Both the position numbers and the translations under genes were made by a program. The notes under the pieces were generated by a model, which was given only the letters and a program-made list of their open reading frames with translations, ran no database searches and was not told the origin of the DNA. Positions 10,554 to 19,096 of a DNA stretch of 52,733 bases are shown piece by piece; the stretch's first letter is position 1, and every line of letters begins with the position of its first letter. Origin of the DNA: Mollicutes bacterium (lineage in GTDB: Bacteria > Bacillota_I > Bacilli_A > Izemoplasmatales > Izemoplasmataceae); assembly GCA_003551005.1 (NCBI GenBank), contig PULR01000003.1, forward strand, positions 1-52,733, in the 5' to 3' direction.

Positions 10554-12227
10554 TCAGTCGGTGTTCTCGGGCATGAGCTCCTCCGCCTCAAGGATGCTGA
10601 GGATTTTGCGGCGCTCCTGCTTGTCACGCTGCCGGCGGTACGTAGTCTGCAGGCTTCTCAGCAGCAGCAGGCTCATGAAGAAGAGAATTACGGCGAAGGG
10701 CAGCCCGGTGATGATGACCGCATCCTGCAAGGTCTCCAGCGCCCGTTCACCGCCGATCAGAATCAGCATCGCCGCGATTGCCCCTTCGATGATCGCCCAG
10801 AAAACCCGCTGGCGGGATTTGACGGAGGTCTTGCCGCCGGAGGTGATGGCGTTGACCACAACGGAGCCGGAATCACTCGAGGTGATGAAGAAGAAGATGA
10901 TGATCAGCGTGGCGAGGGCCGAGAGGAAGATGGCGATCGCCCCCCGCAGGAAAGCGAAATCGATCAAGTTGATCATCTCGAACAAGGCGACGGGGACGTT
11001 GTCCTGCACAAGATTGAACAGAGAGCCGCCGGTTGCCGCATCCACGTTGAAGGCGGTCCCTGCGAACACGCTCAGCCAGACGAAGGAAAGCAGCGAGGGA
11101 ACCAGCAGTGTGGCGATGATGAATTCGCGGATAGTGCGGCCTTTCGAGACGCGGGCGATGAACATGCCCACAAACGGCGACCAGGAGATCCACCACGCCA
11201 GGTAGAAGACGGTCCAGGCTCCCTGCCAGTCCCGCGCTTCACCGGGACCTAGTGAGAGGAAGAAGGCCGCACCCGGCAGGTCCGTGAGGTAAGTGCCCAG
11301 CGAGGAGGCGAAAAGGCGGATGATGTAGAGTGTGGGTCCGAACAGCAGAATCGCCATCATGAAGGCGAAGGCAAGCTTGATGTTGATCTGCGAGAGGACA
11401 CGGACGCCCTTGTCGATGCCGGAGATGATGCTGATGGCGGCGATGGCGGTCACCACCACGATGATGAGGACCTGGATGGCCGGCGAGAAGGGTATGCCGA
11501 TGAGATGCCCCAGTCCGCTGTTGATCTGCTGGACGCCCAGCCCGAGAGACGTGGCAAGGCCGAAGAGCGTTGCGAGGACGGCCACGAGGTCGATGACATC
11601 CCCCAGCCGGCCGAAGACCCGTTCCTTGAAGACGGGGTAGAAGACGCTCCTTAGTGAGAGCGGCAGCTTCTTGTTATAGGAGAAGAAGGCGAGCGAGAGC
11701 GCCATGACGGCATAGATGGCCCAGGGGTGCAGCCCCCAGTGGAGGAAGGTCGAAGCCAGCGCTGAAACGGGACCTTGCGCCCCTTCATAGATAGGCCCCG
11801 GTTCGTTGAGATGGGTCAGGGGTTCACCCACGGCCCAGAACATGAGTCCGATGCCCATGCCGGCACCGATCAGCATCGAATACCAGCCGAAGTTCGAGAA
11901 TTCCGGTTTCGCCTGCATGCCTCCGAGGCGGACCCTGCCGAGCTTCGAAAAAGCTAAAAACATGCCGAGGACGATGAAGAAGTTGGTGACGAAGATGAAG
12001 ATCCAATCGGCATAATCCACGACGGCGCCGCGAACGGAGCGGAACACTTCATCGGCGGGGGTCAGACCGAACAGCTCCGCGTTGGCGACGACGGCGTAGA
12101 TGATCAGTGCCAGCACCAGCGCTCCGGCTGTGAATGACACGAAAGGGTTCAAATCGAACCCCCAGCGTTGGAAGTTGCGACTGTAGAGTTTCTCGTCCAT
12201 GGTCTCTTTGAGTTCTTTTTTGTCCAT
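10554..12227 (-). CDS. BCCT-family osmolyte (betaine/carnitine/choline) transporter
   Basis: The 557-residue protein has the twelve-helix BCCT architecture. The unwound glycine stretch reads GAGMGIGLMFWAVGEPL (121-137), and the family signature WWISWSPFVGMFIARVSKG is present. These secondary transporters import glycine betaine, choline or related trimethylammonium compounds, usually with Na+, and respond to osmotic stress through terminal domains. The C-terminal tail here is short, acidic and basic mixed (RRQRDKQERRKILSILEAEEL). GGAGG sits 7 bases upstream of ATG 12227; the in-frame ATG ten codons earlier lacks a ribosome binding site. With OpuA nearby this suggests reliance on compatible solutes. 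The exact substrate is not readable. Confidence 0.92.
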   Translation of the reverse strand: MDKKELKETMDEKLYSRNFQRWGFDLNPFVSFTAGALVLALIIYAVVANAELFGLTPADEVFRSVRGAVVDYADWIFIFVTNFFIVLGMFLAFSKLGRVRLGGMQAKPEFSNFGWYSMLIGAGMGIGLMFWAVGEPLTHLNEPGPIYEGAQGPVSALASTFLHWGLHPWAIYAVMALSLAFFSYNKKLPLSLRSVFYPVFKERVFGRLGDVIDLVAVLATLFGLATSLGLGVQQINSGLGHLIGIPFSPAIQVLIIVVVTAIAAISIISGIDKGVRVLSQINIKLAFAFMMAILLFGPTLYIIRLFASSLGTYLTDLPGAAFFLSLGPGEARDWQGAWTVFYLAWWISWSPFVGMFIARVSKGRTIREFIIATLLVPSLLSFVWLSVFAGTAFNVDAATGGSLFNLVQDNVPVALFEMINLIDFAFLRGAIAIFLSALATLIIIFFFITSSDSGSVVVNAITSGGKTSVKSRQRVFWAIIEGAIAAMLILIGGERALETLQDAVIITGLPFAVILFFMSLLLLRSLQTTYRRQRDKQERRKILSILEAEELMPENTD

Positions 12228-12304
12228 GTTCTGCCTCCTCAGGAATTCGAACGTCATTCATACTCATTTTAATCTGGACGCGGACGCTATGCAAGCGTTC
12301 TATA

Positions 12305-12333
12305 TTGCCTAGTTTCCTGGGTTGTGATATAAT
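12305..12333 (+). promoter_or_regulatory. Promoter of the InlB-repeat lipoprotein leader
   Basis: The -35 box TTGCCT (12305-12310), a 17-base spacer and TATAAT (12328-12333) preceded by TGA form a strong promoter. Transcription would begin near 12340, at the start of the hairpin leader. Confidence 0.7.
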
Positions 12334-12344
12334 CAATCTACAAC

Positions 12345-12403
12345 AGGTGCCGGATGCACCGCCGACAAAAGGAAACCCAAGCCAGGCACCTGCTTGGGTT
12401 TTT
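12345..12403 (+). promoter_or_regulatory. Attenuator-like leader RNA with long-range pairing
   Basis: Hairpin 1 is GGTGC/GCACC (12346-12360). A strong terminator follows: AAACCCAAGC/GCTTGGGTTT with a 9-base loop and a T tail (12373-12403). Seven bases of that loop (GGCACCT, 12385-12391) are the exact complement of AGGTGCC (12345-12351), which includes the left arm of hairpin 1. So three pairings compete, or the loop forms a pseudoknot. This is the form of a transcription-control element or of a short terminated RNA. It fits no riboswitch class I can recall with confidence. The lipoprotein gene starts 35 bases after the terminator. Confidence 0.6.
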
Positions 12404-12437
12404 GCATACCGGCAATCTGAAGGATGGAGGTAGAGAG

Positions 12438-14351
12438 ATGAAACGGTTGTTTGCACTGATTCTAATGTTCACCCTTGTCGGCGCGCTATCGGCCTGCGAT
12501 TGGTTCAACGGTGAGGATGAGATCCTCGATATTGTCTTGACTAGCGACCTGGAGGAAGCGGAGCTGACGATGGACGCTGACGACCCCCTGGCGGATCAGG
12601 AAGTGACGGTGACCGCCTCGGAGGTGGAAGGCTATGTCTTCGAACATTGGCTTGACTCCGAGAGTGGCGACATCCTGAGCGAAGAGCGGTCCTACACTTT
12701 CACGCCTAGTGCGGATATGACACTGGAGGCGGTCTACAGTGAAGCCGTGGACGCCGTTGAAGCCACGCTGCATTCCGAGATTGAAGGGGTGGATCTGCAG
12801 ATTGACCCTGACGGCCCCGTGCAACCGGGCACGGACGTCACCCTGAGCGCCTCGGAAGTGGAAGGCTACGTCTTTGACCATTGGTATGACACGACCCATG
12901 ATTCCGTTCTCTCCGAGGACGCCGAACACACGTTTACCCTGGAAGAGGACCTGACGATCGAAGCAATCTATATCCCCCACGATGAATACCAGGCCCGGGA
13001 AGTCTACGATTCCTTCACGGGCGACCTCTCGCATCTGGATACGTTCGCCGACGCCGTCGAGGCGAGCGGAGAATCCACCATGGCGTTCAACCTGGTTTTC
13101 GAGGAACCTCTAAACGGCGAGACCGAGCGCATGGAGATGGACTTCTCCCATAAGACAGTCCTGGATGGCGACGATGTCTGGACCGAGACCTGGGTCTTTC
13201 TCGAGACCCCTGAGGAGACGATCGAGCTTACCTTCTACACGGAGACGATTGATGAGGAAACCATGCTCTATGTGGATGTCTCAGCCTTCTTGGACATGAT
13301 GGAAGAAGAGATGGCTGAAGATGGAGAAGAGCTCGATTTCCGTGAACTTTTCGATCTTGAAGCCGGTGTGCTCTCGCTGCCGCTGGATCCGGACAGCGAG
13401 GAGGCCGACGCTTTCTACGAAGCCCTTGATGAGATCTATGGCATCGAGCGGGAGGATTTCGAGTACGCCTTGGGCGAACTCGAACGGTTCGGGAAGTATC
13501 TCGATCCACTCTACTACGATGACAAAGGCGTCGGTGTCGACGTTGAGTGGGATGGCGACACCGTCTATACGACCATGACCTTCACCGGCGATGAACTGCA
13601 AAGCATTTTCGAGGACATGGTCGCCGATATCTATGCAGTTCTCTCCCCGCTTGATGCGGAGGATGAGCTGCCGGAGCTCTCGGAGATCAAGGATTCCGAT
13701 GAGTATCAGTCCCTCTATAACGTTCTTGGCTTCCTGCCGGATATCGATGTCACGCTGGCGCATAACCCCTCCGCCGGCACTCTGGAGATGGAACTGGACC
13801 TCGCCAATATCCTGGAAGACATCAACAATGAGCTCGACCCCGAAGGCGAAACCCTGACCGTGAGCATGACCATGCGCGACCACGCCGAGGTCGAGATGCC
13901 CGAAGAGTCCCGGCCCCTCGAAGCGGTGGCCAATGAATTCATCCGCATGATGACCCTTATCGAGACGCTTGAGTTCACCGCCGGTCTTTCCGAGGCCGGT
14001 CTGGATGAGGACACCTATTCACTTGCCGAGCTCGACGCGGAAGGCCATTCTCACCCGTCCCCCTTCCTTGACAGGGAAGCGAGTGAAATCGTGATCGACA
14101 TTACCGGCGAGACGCTGACTCCGGACGATATCGAGGCCCACCTGCAATACATCGAGGGCGGGGCTGTCTTCCACGATGGATACATCACACTGGCAGGCCT
14201 TTTCGAGGTGTTCGAGGATTTCGATGAGGAGAATCCGCCGGAAACCCGCGACGATCTGCTGGATATTCTCGCCGTCACGGACCCGGATGCGCTCAATGTG
14301 TGGGCGGTGCTTTTGCACAGCCTCGAAGAGGAAGTCGATCCTGAATTCTGA
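12438..14351 (+). CDS. Large acidic lipoprotein with two InlB-type repeats
   Basis: The 637-residue precursor starts MKRLFALILM, with the lipobox L-S-A-C and lipidated Cys20. Two related repeats follow (about residues 28-93 and 98-167), each with the core SEVEGYVF-[ED]-HW and an end like TFTPSADMTLEAVY. These match the divergent InlB B-repeat, a small beta-grasp module of surface proteins. The rest (about 170-637) is a strongly acidic region resembling no family I recognise; it has no membrane segment after the signal. The protein is expected on the outer face of the membrane. ATG 12438 has GGAGG 7 bases upstream. A terminator-bearing leader precedes it and another terminator follows, so it is a single-gene transcript. 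Confidence 0.85.
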   Translation: MKRLFALILMFTLVGALSACDWFNGEDEILDIVLTSDLEEAELTMDADDPLADQEVTVTASEVEGYVFEHWLDSESGDILSEERSYTFTPSADMTLEAVYSEAVDAVEATLHSEIEGVDLQIDPDGPVQPGTDVTLSASEVEGYVFDHWYDTTHDSVLSEDAEHTFTLEEDLTIEAIYIPHDEYQAREVYDSFTGDLSHLDTFADAVEASGESTMAFNLVFEEPLNGETERMEMDFSHKTVLDGDDVWTETWVFLETPEETIELTFYTETIDEETMLYVDVSAFLDMMEEEMAEDGEELDFRELFDLEAGVLSLPLDPDSEEADAFYEALDEIYGIEREDFEYALGELERFGKYLDPLYYDDKGVGVDVEWDGDTVYTTMTFTGDELQSIFEDMVADIYAVLSPLDAEDELPELSEIKDSDEYQSLYNVLGFLPDIDVTLAHNPSAGTLEMELDLANILEDINNELDPEGETLTVSMTMRDHAEVEMPEESRPLEAVANEFIRMMTLIETLEFTAGLSEAGLDEDTYSLAELDAEGHSHPSPFLDREASEIVIDITGETLTPDDIEAHLQYIEGGAVFHDGYITLAGLFEVFEDFDEENPPETRDDLLDILAVTDPDALNVWAVLLHSLEEEVDPEF

Positions 14352-14357
14352 TTGTGT

Positions 14358-14400
14358 AAAAAAGGATTCCGCGGTGCATTTCATCGCGGAATCCTTTTTT
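14358..14400 (+). terminator. Terminator of the InlB-repeat lipoprotein gene
   Basis: A 16-base perfect inverted repeat (core GGATTCCGCG) with an 11-base loop carries A and T runs at its ends and starts 7 bases after the stop codon. It may act in both directions. Confidence 0.92.
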
Positions 14401-14471
14401 CTGTCAAAGGTGCGTTCATTTTTCTGGCTGGTGTTTGAAACCCGCCGGGTCTTGCGTGGCAACACGGAATC

Positions 14472-15311
14472 TCAATGAGGTGCGGGGGTCTGTTCGTTGT
14501 TCGGCCTCTTGATCAGGTAAAGCAGCATCACGCTGGCGAAGGCCAGCATGCCGGCTCCGAGAAGTTCAAGGGGTTCCTCGACCAGGTAGTCCATGAGATA
14601 GTAACCGAGGGTGCTGCTGCGCATCTCGATGATCTCGCTCGCAATCCGCCACGTGTCAATGCTCCGCAGATTGAACGTCTCAATCAGTGCTTCCCCCGCT
14701 CTTGAATACCAGCCAAAGGCATGGCGTGTCGCCGAAAAGGCTGCTGCAAGACCGTATGCGGCATACCCGATGAGCACGCACGCAGTGATGCGGGCGTGGG
14801 AAAAGACCAAGCGCCGAAGCCGGAAAAGGGCATAGAGCATCAAAATGCCCATCAGTGCATAAATGAAGATTTCCACGGAGATGGCGGCGGCACTCGAACG
14901 GTTGTCTGCAAGATTTAAGAGTGCCGAGGCGCCCCGTCTGATCCAATGCCGGGTGTTGAGGGTGTCTTCGAGAAAGAGCAGGGTCAGACCGGCGCCCCAG
15001 AGCTTGAACCCGCGGGAAAGTAACACCTCTCCTTGCCGGCTGGCTGTTCTTGAAGCGACGAACAGGGTGATGGTGGCGATCAGCAGATAGGCCCACTGCA
15101 TGTTCTCGGTGAAACTGCCTTGTGTCGAGATGAAATACCAGAACAAGGGAACTTCGAACCGTTTCGGGTTCAGGGTGTCCTGTATGGCGTGCATGATCGC
15201 CTGGCTGCCGAACAGGTTCAAAAAATCGATGATGACAATCGCCCCGTAGGCGATGACGACATAGGCGATGAAGATGATGACGATGCGTTTGAGCAGACGT
15301 GGCTGTTCCAT
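14472..15311 (-). CDS. Multi-pass membrane protein of unknown function
   Basis: The 279-residue protein has about six or seven hydrophobic segments (near 10-32, 68-88, 100-115, 146-166, 177-200 and 250-270). I recognise no conserved motif. Charged positions are concentrated between segments, with several Arg pairs on the probable cytoplasmic side. GAGGTG precedes ATG 15311. It lies alone on the minus strand between the InlB-repeat lipoprotein and the macro-domain gene, sharing a divergent intergenic region with the latter. No function is proposed. Confidence 0.75.
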   Translation of the reverse strand: MEQPRLLKRIVIIFIAYVVIAYGAIVIIDFLNLFGSQAIMHAIQDTLNPKRFEVPLFWYFISTQGSFTENMQWAYLLIATITLFVASRTASRQGEVLLSRGFKLWGAGLTLLFLEDTLNTRHWIRRGASALLNLADNRSSAAAISVEIFIYALMGILMLYALFRLRRLVFSHARITACVLIGYAAYGLAAAFSATRHAFGWYSRAGEALIETFNLRSIDTWRIASEIIEMRSSTLGYYLMDYLVEEPLELLGAGMLAFASVMLLYLIKRPNNEQTPAPH

Positions 15312-15431
15312 GGAGCACCTCGGTGGTCTTTTTGTTCATTATATCGATTATCGGCTTGTAAGGGAAGGGGGAGCGCTCTCCTTTCCTCGCATTTGTCTAT
15401 GCGATATAATACATTTAGAGGAGGGTTATAC

Positions 15432-15959
15432 ATGATTGTTTTCGATAAACTACACGTTGAATGTGTCATTGGCGATATTACGGAGCAGTCGGACCTCGAT
15501 GCCGTCGTCAATGCCGCGAACGCTCAGCTTCAGCGGGGCGGCGGGGTCGCCGGCGCCATTCACAAGGCGGCCGGTCCCGAACTTGAACGCGCATGCAGAC
15601 CGCACGCGCCCATCGCTCCCGGCGAGGCCGTCATCACCGACGCGTTCGACCTGCCCAACCGCTATGTTGTGCATGCCCTCGGTCCTGTATACGGCAAGGA
15701 CAAACCGGAAGCCAAGCTGCTTTCCCTCGCCTATGAAAACGCGTTGAGGCAGGCGGACTATGCGGGGGCCCGATCCATCGCGTTCCCGGCGCTCTCCACG
15801 GGAGCCTTCGGCTATCCGATGAAACCTGCTGCACACATCGCCGCCGCGGCCATCGCCCGCATCGCTCGGGAACTCGAGTCGGTCCGCTTGATCCGCTTCG
15901 TCCTCCTGGATGAGATGACACGAGCCATCCATGAAGCCGCTTTTCAACAGGCTGCATGA
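15432..15959 (+). CDS. Macro-domain protein (O-acetyl-ADP-ribose deacetylase-like)
   Basis: The 175-residue protein is a single macro domain, which binds ADP-ribose and in the YmdB/MacroD class removes acetyl- or ADP-ribosyl groups. Visible signatures are GDITEQSDLDAVVNAANAQL with the key Asn residues, the glycine-rich RGGGVAGAIHKAAG, HALGPVYG, and PALSTGAFGYP. All class hallmarks are present, so catalytic activity is plausible. GGAGGG lies shortly before ATG 15432, and TATAAT (15405-15410) indicates its own promoter. No partner such as an ADP-ribosyltransferase, sirtuin or thymidine-modifying toxin (DarT) is in the window. Confidence 0.9.
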   Translation: MIVFDKLHVECVIGDITEQSDLDAVVNAANAQLQRGGGVAGAIHKAAGPELERACRPHAPIAPGEAVITDAFDLPNRYVVHALGPVYGKDKPEAKLLSLAYENALRQADYAGARSIAFPALSTGAFGYPMKPAAHIAAAAIARIARELESVRLIRFVLLDEMTRAIHEAAFQQAA

Positions 15960-16040
15960 CGCTTGTCGTCTGCCGTTTAATACTGAAATTATCCACGCCT
16001 TGCCTACTAATCCTCGCCAGCGCAGAAAGGAGGGTTCCGC

Positions 16041-16367
16041 ATGCGCCTTGGCCTCGTTGAACGATATCGTCGCCGTTCGTTCATCTTCGTGATGACAATG
16101 ATCATCGGCATCAACATGCTGATCTATGTCTTGCTGTTCACAATGGATCGCTTTCTGATGGGCGATTACTTGCTGGCACTGATCACGCTGGCGATCATCC
16201 TGTTCATCTTTTCCATCCCCTACTACATCGTGTGGCGCAGGCACCGAACCCTTCGTCGGAAGTCGGTTGTCTTTCTCGATGATTTGTTTCTCGCAGCCGT
16301 TTCTTTCGCGTTTACTATTGTCGGCACGGTCCTGATGAGCGGGGTTTATCTGCTCGGGATTTTCTGA
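16041..16367 (+). CDS. Small three-helix membrane protein, unknown
   Basis: The 108-residue protein has three hydrophobic helices (about residues 14-34, 42-64 and 82-104) with a basic N-terminus (VERYRRRS) and a basic loop between helices two and three (WRRHRTLRRK). This places the N-terminus and the loop on the cytoplasmic side. I recognise no family. AAAGGAGGG precedes ATG 16041, and a terminator follows the stop at once. It is 80 bases after the macro-domain gene and may share its transcript. Confidence 0.65.
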   Translation: MRLGLVERYRRRSFIFVMTMIIGINMLIYVLLFTMDRFLMGDYLLALITLAIILFIFSIPYYIVWRRHRTLRRKSVVFLDDLFLAAVSFAFTIVGTVLMSGVYLLGIF

Positions 16368-16370
16368 CTG

Positions 16371-16392
16371 ACCGGCTCAAAGCCGGTTTTTT
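16371..16392 (+). terminator. Terminator
   Basis: ACCGGCT/AGCCGGT with a CAA loop and a T-run follow the small membrane protein gene. Confidence 0.85.
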
Positions 16393-16863
16393 CTTTATGG
16401 AAACGTTTCATATTAATAAAATTCTAAATAAGAACGTTATGTTCGACATCCCGAATTGTCTTTTAAATCTCGCAACGGCTCTGTTGAGCGATTTTATAAA
16501 AACGCATGCAGTTCCTGTGATGGACCTGCGTTAGTAACAATTCATCGCATAACAAAGGGCTGTCACCCGCTTTTCATAGCACCGTTAAGCGTAGTACAGC
16601 GTATATAATTTGATTTTTTTCGTGAATGTGTTATATTGATAAACAAGCTGGACGAGGTTCCGCCTGAAAAACTTGCAATTTTCATCATCAAGTTGGTTTA
16701 CATTCATCCGCAGGATAACGGAATCCACAAAGCAAAGACAATATGAACACTCGCTTGCCGAACTGCACAGCACGACTGCTAGACGACGGAACGGAAAGCG
16801 GCACCGGATGCATCTTCCACGCCAAGATGCATTTAATTACGAGCGCACAGGAGGTTTCCAGCT
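16393..16863 (+). promoter_or_regulatory. Long, AT-rich regulatory region and leader of the opu operon
   Basis: This 470-base stretch contains no convincing gene; the 64-codon frame at 16673 lacks a ribosome binding site and a protein-like composition. Visible elements are a perfect palindrome GAAACGTTTC (16400-16409), the core of LacI-type operators and of cre sites, though the full cre consensus is not met. There is also a TATAAT box (16604-16609), a fuller promoter at 16610-16637, and a perfect 9-bp hairpin ATGCATCTT/AAGATGCAT (16808-16832). The hairpin ends 31 bases before the operon start. The leader would be about 220 bases, long enough for a riboswitch, but no known consensus, including that for cyclic di-AMP, could be matched by eye. 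Confidence 0.5.
16610..16637 (+). promoter_or_regulatory. Promoter of the opu operon
   Basis: TTGATT (16610-16615), a 16-base spacer and TATATT (16632-16637) preceded by TGT form an extended -10 promoter. The start site near 16644 leaves a leader of about 220 bases. Confidence 0.6.
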
Positions 16864-18126
16864 ATGAGCGAGAACCAGTACCACATTGAAGTGAAGAATT
16901 TGTACAAAATTTTCGGCGGCAACCCGAAACAAGCTATGGAGCTCAAGGAAGAGGGTGTCGAACCGACCAAGATCTTCAAAGACACCGGACAGAACATTGC
17001 AGTGAACGACGTGAACTTCCAGATAGAACGTGGCGAGACTTTCGTCGTCATGGGGCTCTCGGGAAGCGGTAAATCCACCCTGATCCGTTGTCTCAACCGT
17101 CTGCACGAGCCCACCTACGGAAACGTCATCATCGAGGGCGAGGACCTTGTGGGCATGAGCAGCGAGAAGCTCCGCACCGTTCGGAGGAAAAAGATGGGCA
17201 TGGTCTTTCAGAACTTCGGGCTCTTCCCCCACCGGACAGTCGTCCAGAACGTCTATTACGGACTGGAAATCCAGGGTGTCTCCTTCGAGGAGCGAAAGAA
17301 AAGAGCTTACGACGTCCTCGACATGGTCGGCCTGAAAGGCTATGAAGAAAGCATGCCGAACGAGCTTTCCGGCGGCATGCAGCAGCGAGTGGGCCTCTCC
17401 CGCGCGCTGGTGCTCGACCCCGCCATCCTGTTGATGGACGAAGCGTTCAGCGCTCTCGACCCGCTGATCCGTCGGGATATGCAGGACGAACTGCTCGACC
17501 TTCAGGAGAAGATGCAGAAGACCATCGTATTCATCACGCACGACCTCGATGAAGCCTTGAAACTGGGTGACCGCATCGCGGTCATGTATCAAGGCCGAAT
17601 CGTCCAGATCGGCACGCCGGAAGAGATTCTGACCGAGCCCGCCGATGACTACGTACGGAACTTCGTCGAGGATGTCGACCGTTCCAAAGTCCTGCGGGCC
17701 GAGCATATCATGAAACAACCCCTGGCCATGGTCGATTCCAAGGACGGACCGAAAGCAGCGATTCGCAAGATGCGTTCCGAGGGCATCTCGAGCATCTTTG
17801 TCGTCAATAAGAAACGTCAGCTCCAAGGCATCCTCGACATCAACGACGCCGTCGACCTCGCCGATGCCGGAAAGCGGTCCGTCTCGAGCGCCTTAAGAAC
17901 CGACTACCACGAAATATCCCCCGATACACTGCTCATCGACCTGCTGCCGCTGGCACGGGATGCGAAATACCCGATAGCGGTTGTCTCCGAGGACAAACGT
18001 CTGCTTGGCGTCATTGTCCGCGTGTCGGTCATCTCGGGCATAACGCGTGATTATGACAACGACCAAACATCGAACGGCAGCAGTCAGAACGATCGGGCCG
18101 ACAGCGAAGAAGAGGTGAATGAATGA
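16864..18126 (+). CDS. opuAA: Glycine betaine ABC transporter ATPase with CBS pair
   Basis: The 420-residue protein is the ATPase of an OpuA/ProU-type glycine betaine importer. It has the N-terminal extension typical of the family (about 1-50), Walker A GLSGSGKST (64-72), the Q-loop FQNFG, signature LSGGMQQR (168-175), and Walker B ILLMDEAFSALDP (188-200). Two CBS modules (about 270-390) follow, which in OpuA sense ionic strength or bind cyclic di-AMP and shut the transporter off. GGAGG precedes ATG 16864. The stop codon overlaps the permease start (ATGA), so the two are translationally coupled. Confidence 0.95.
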   Translation: MSENQYHIEVKNLYKIFGGNPKQAMELKEEGVEPTKIFKDTGQNIAVNDVNFQIERGETFVVMGLSGSGKSTLIRCLNRLHEPTYGNVIIEGEDLVGMSSEKLRTVRRKKMGMVFQNFGLFPHRTVVQNVYYGLEIQGVSFEERKKRAYDVLDMVGLKGYEESMPNELSGGMQQRVGLSRALVLDPAILLMDEAFSALDPLIRRDMQDELLDLQEKMQKTIVFITHDLDEALKLGDRIAVMYQGRIVQIGTPEEILTEPADDYVRNFVEDVDRSKVLRAEHIMKQPLAMVDSKDGPKAAIRKMRSEGISSIFVVNKKRQLQGILDINDAVDLADAGKRSVSSALRTDYHEISPDTLLIDLLPLARDAKYPIAVVSEDKRLLGVIVRVSVISGITRDYDNDQTSNGSSQNDRADSEEEVNE

Positions 18127-19013
18127 TGTTCGATCCTGCGAATTGGTTTACAGAAATCGGTGGTCCCGGTGATTTGTTCGAAATTTTCATTGATTTCCTT
18201 CAACGTTATCTCGGTTGGCTGTTCGACGGCATCAGCGCCGGACTGAACGGGATCATTGGCGGATTCGAATCCATAATGATGTTCTTCCCGCCGATGGTGT
18301 TAGCTTTAATCTTGTCCTTGCTGGCGATGTCTGCATGGCATTTCGCCGGTGGCAAGAGCACACGCGCGACCGTAATCGCCGGAGTGGCCACATTCGTAGC
18401 TTTCATCCTGATTTCCTGGATGGGGCTGTGGCCCAGTGCGGTATCGACACTTGCACTGGTTCTCGTCTCCGCGCTCATCGCGTTGATTATCGGCATCCCG
18501 ATCGGCATTCTCTCGGCGAAGGTTCACTGGTTTGGTGACATCATCGTCCGTCCCATCCTCGACTTCATGCAGACGATGCCTGCGTTCGTCTATCTGATTC
18601 CCGCCATTATCCTCTTCCAACGAGGGATTCCGGCCGGCACCATCGCCACGGTCATCTTCGCGATGCCCCCCGTCGTGCGCCTGACGAACCTCGGCATCCG
18701 CTCCGTACCCAAGGAAATCATAGAAGCGGCACAGTCGCTTGGTTCGACAAGCAAGCAGCTGCTGGTGAAGATTCAACTGCCGATTGCCCTCAAATCGATT
18801 TTCGCCGGCATCAACCAGACCATCATGCTCGCACTCTCGATGGTCGTCATCGCCTCGATGATCGGCGCCGGCGGGCTCGGAAGCGACGTCCGCCGTGCAC
18901 TCTCTCGTGTCGATACCTCGCTCGGTTTCGAAGCCGGCATCTCGATTGTCATCCTGGCCATCATCATCGACCGTGTCACACAGTCGCTTGGCGACAAGGC
19001 CGGATACGAGTAA
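18123..19013 (+). CDS. opuAB: Glycine betaine ABC transporter permease
   Basis: The 296-residue membrane subunit has about seven to eight helices. The inner-membrane component motif EAAQSLGSTSKQLLVKIQLP (residues 200-219), the EAA loop that docks onto the ATPase, identifies it as a ProW/OpuAB permease. An N-terminal stretch of about 30 residues before the first helix is amphipathic. It starts inside the opuAA stop. It lacks a fused substrate-binding domain; binding is done by the separate lipoprotein encoded next. Confidence 0.94.
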   Translation: MMFDPANWFTEIGGPGDLFEIFIDFLQRYLGWLFDGISAGLNGIIGGFESIMMFFPPMVLALILSLLAMSAWHFAGGKSTRATVIAGVATFVAFILISWMGLWPSAVSTLALVLVSALIALIIGIPIGILSAKVHWFGDIIVRPILDFMQTMPAFVYLIPAIILFQRGIPAGTIATVIFAMPPVVRLTNLGIRSVPKEIIEAAQSLGSTSKQLLVKIQLPIALKSIFAGINQTIMLALSMVVIASMIGAGGLGSDVRRALSRVDTSLGFEAGISIVILAIIIDRVTQSLGDKAGYE

Positions 19014-19096
19014 TTCTCTGAACGCTCTGATCTACGCGCATCAATGAATGACCACATAGACTTAGTAATACCAAAAAATAGGAGGAGATTCACATT

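Noticed and set aside
15432-15959. DarT-DarG toxin-antitoxin module suggested by the macro domain
   Set aside because: No DarT-like ADP-ribosyltransferase gene is adjacent; the neighbours are membrane proteins.
16400-16409. CcpA cre site
   Set aside because: GAAACGTTTC matches only the centre; flanking positions of the cre consensus do not fit, so it is listed only as a palindrome.
16640-16863. Cyclic di-AMP (ydaO) riboswitch before opuAA
   Set aside because: Context fits, but the conserved core sequences could not be found by eye; an Infernal scan would decide.
16673-16867. 64-codon frame upstream of opuAA
   Set aside because: No ribosome binding site, biased composition, and it overlaps the operon start; more likely leader RNA.
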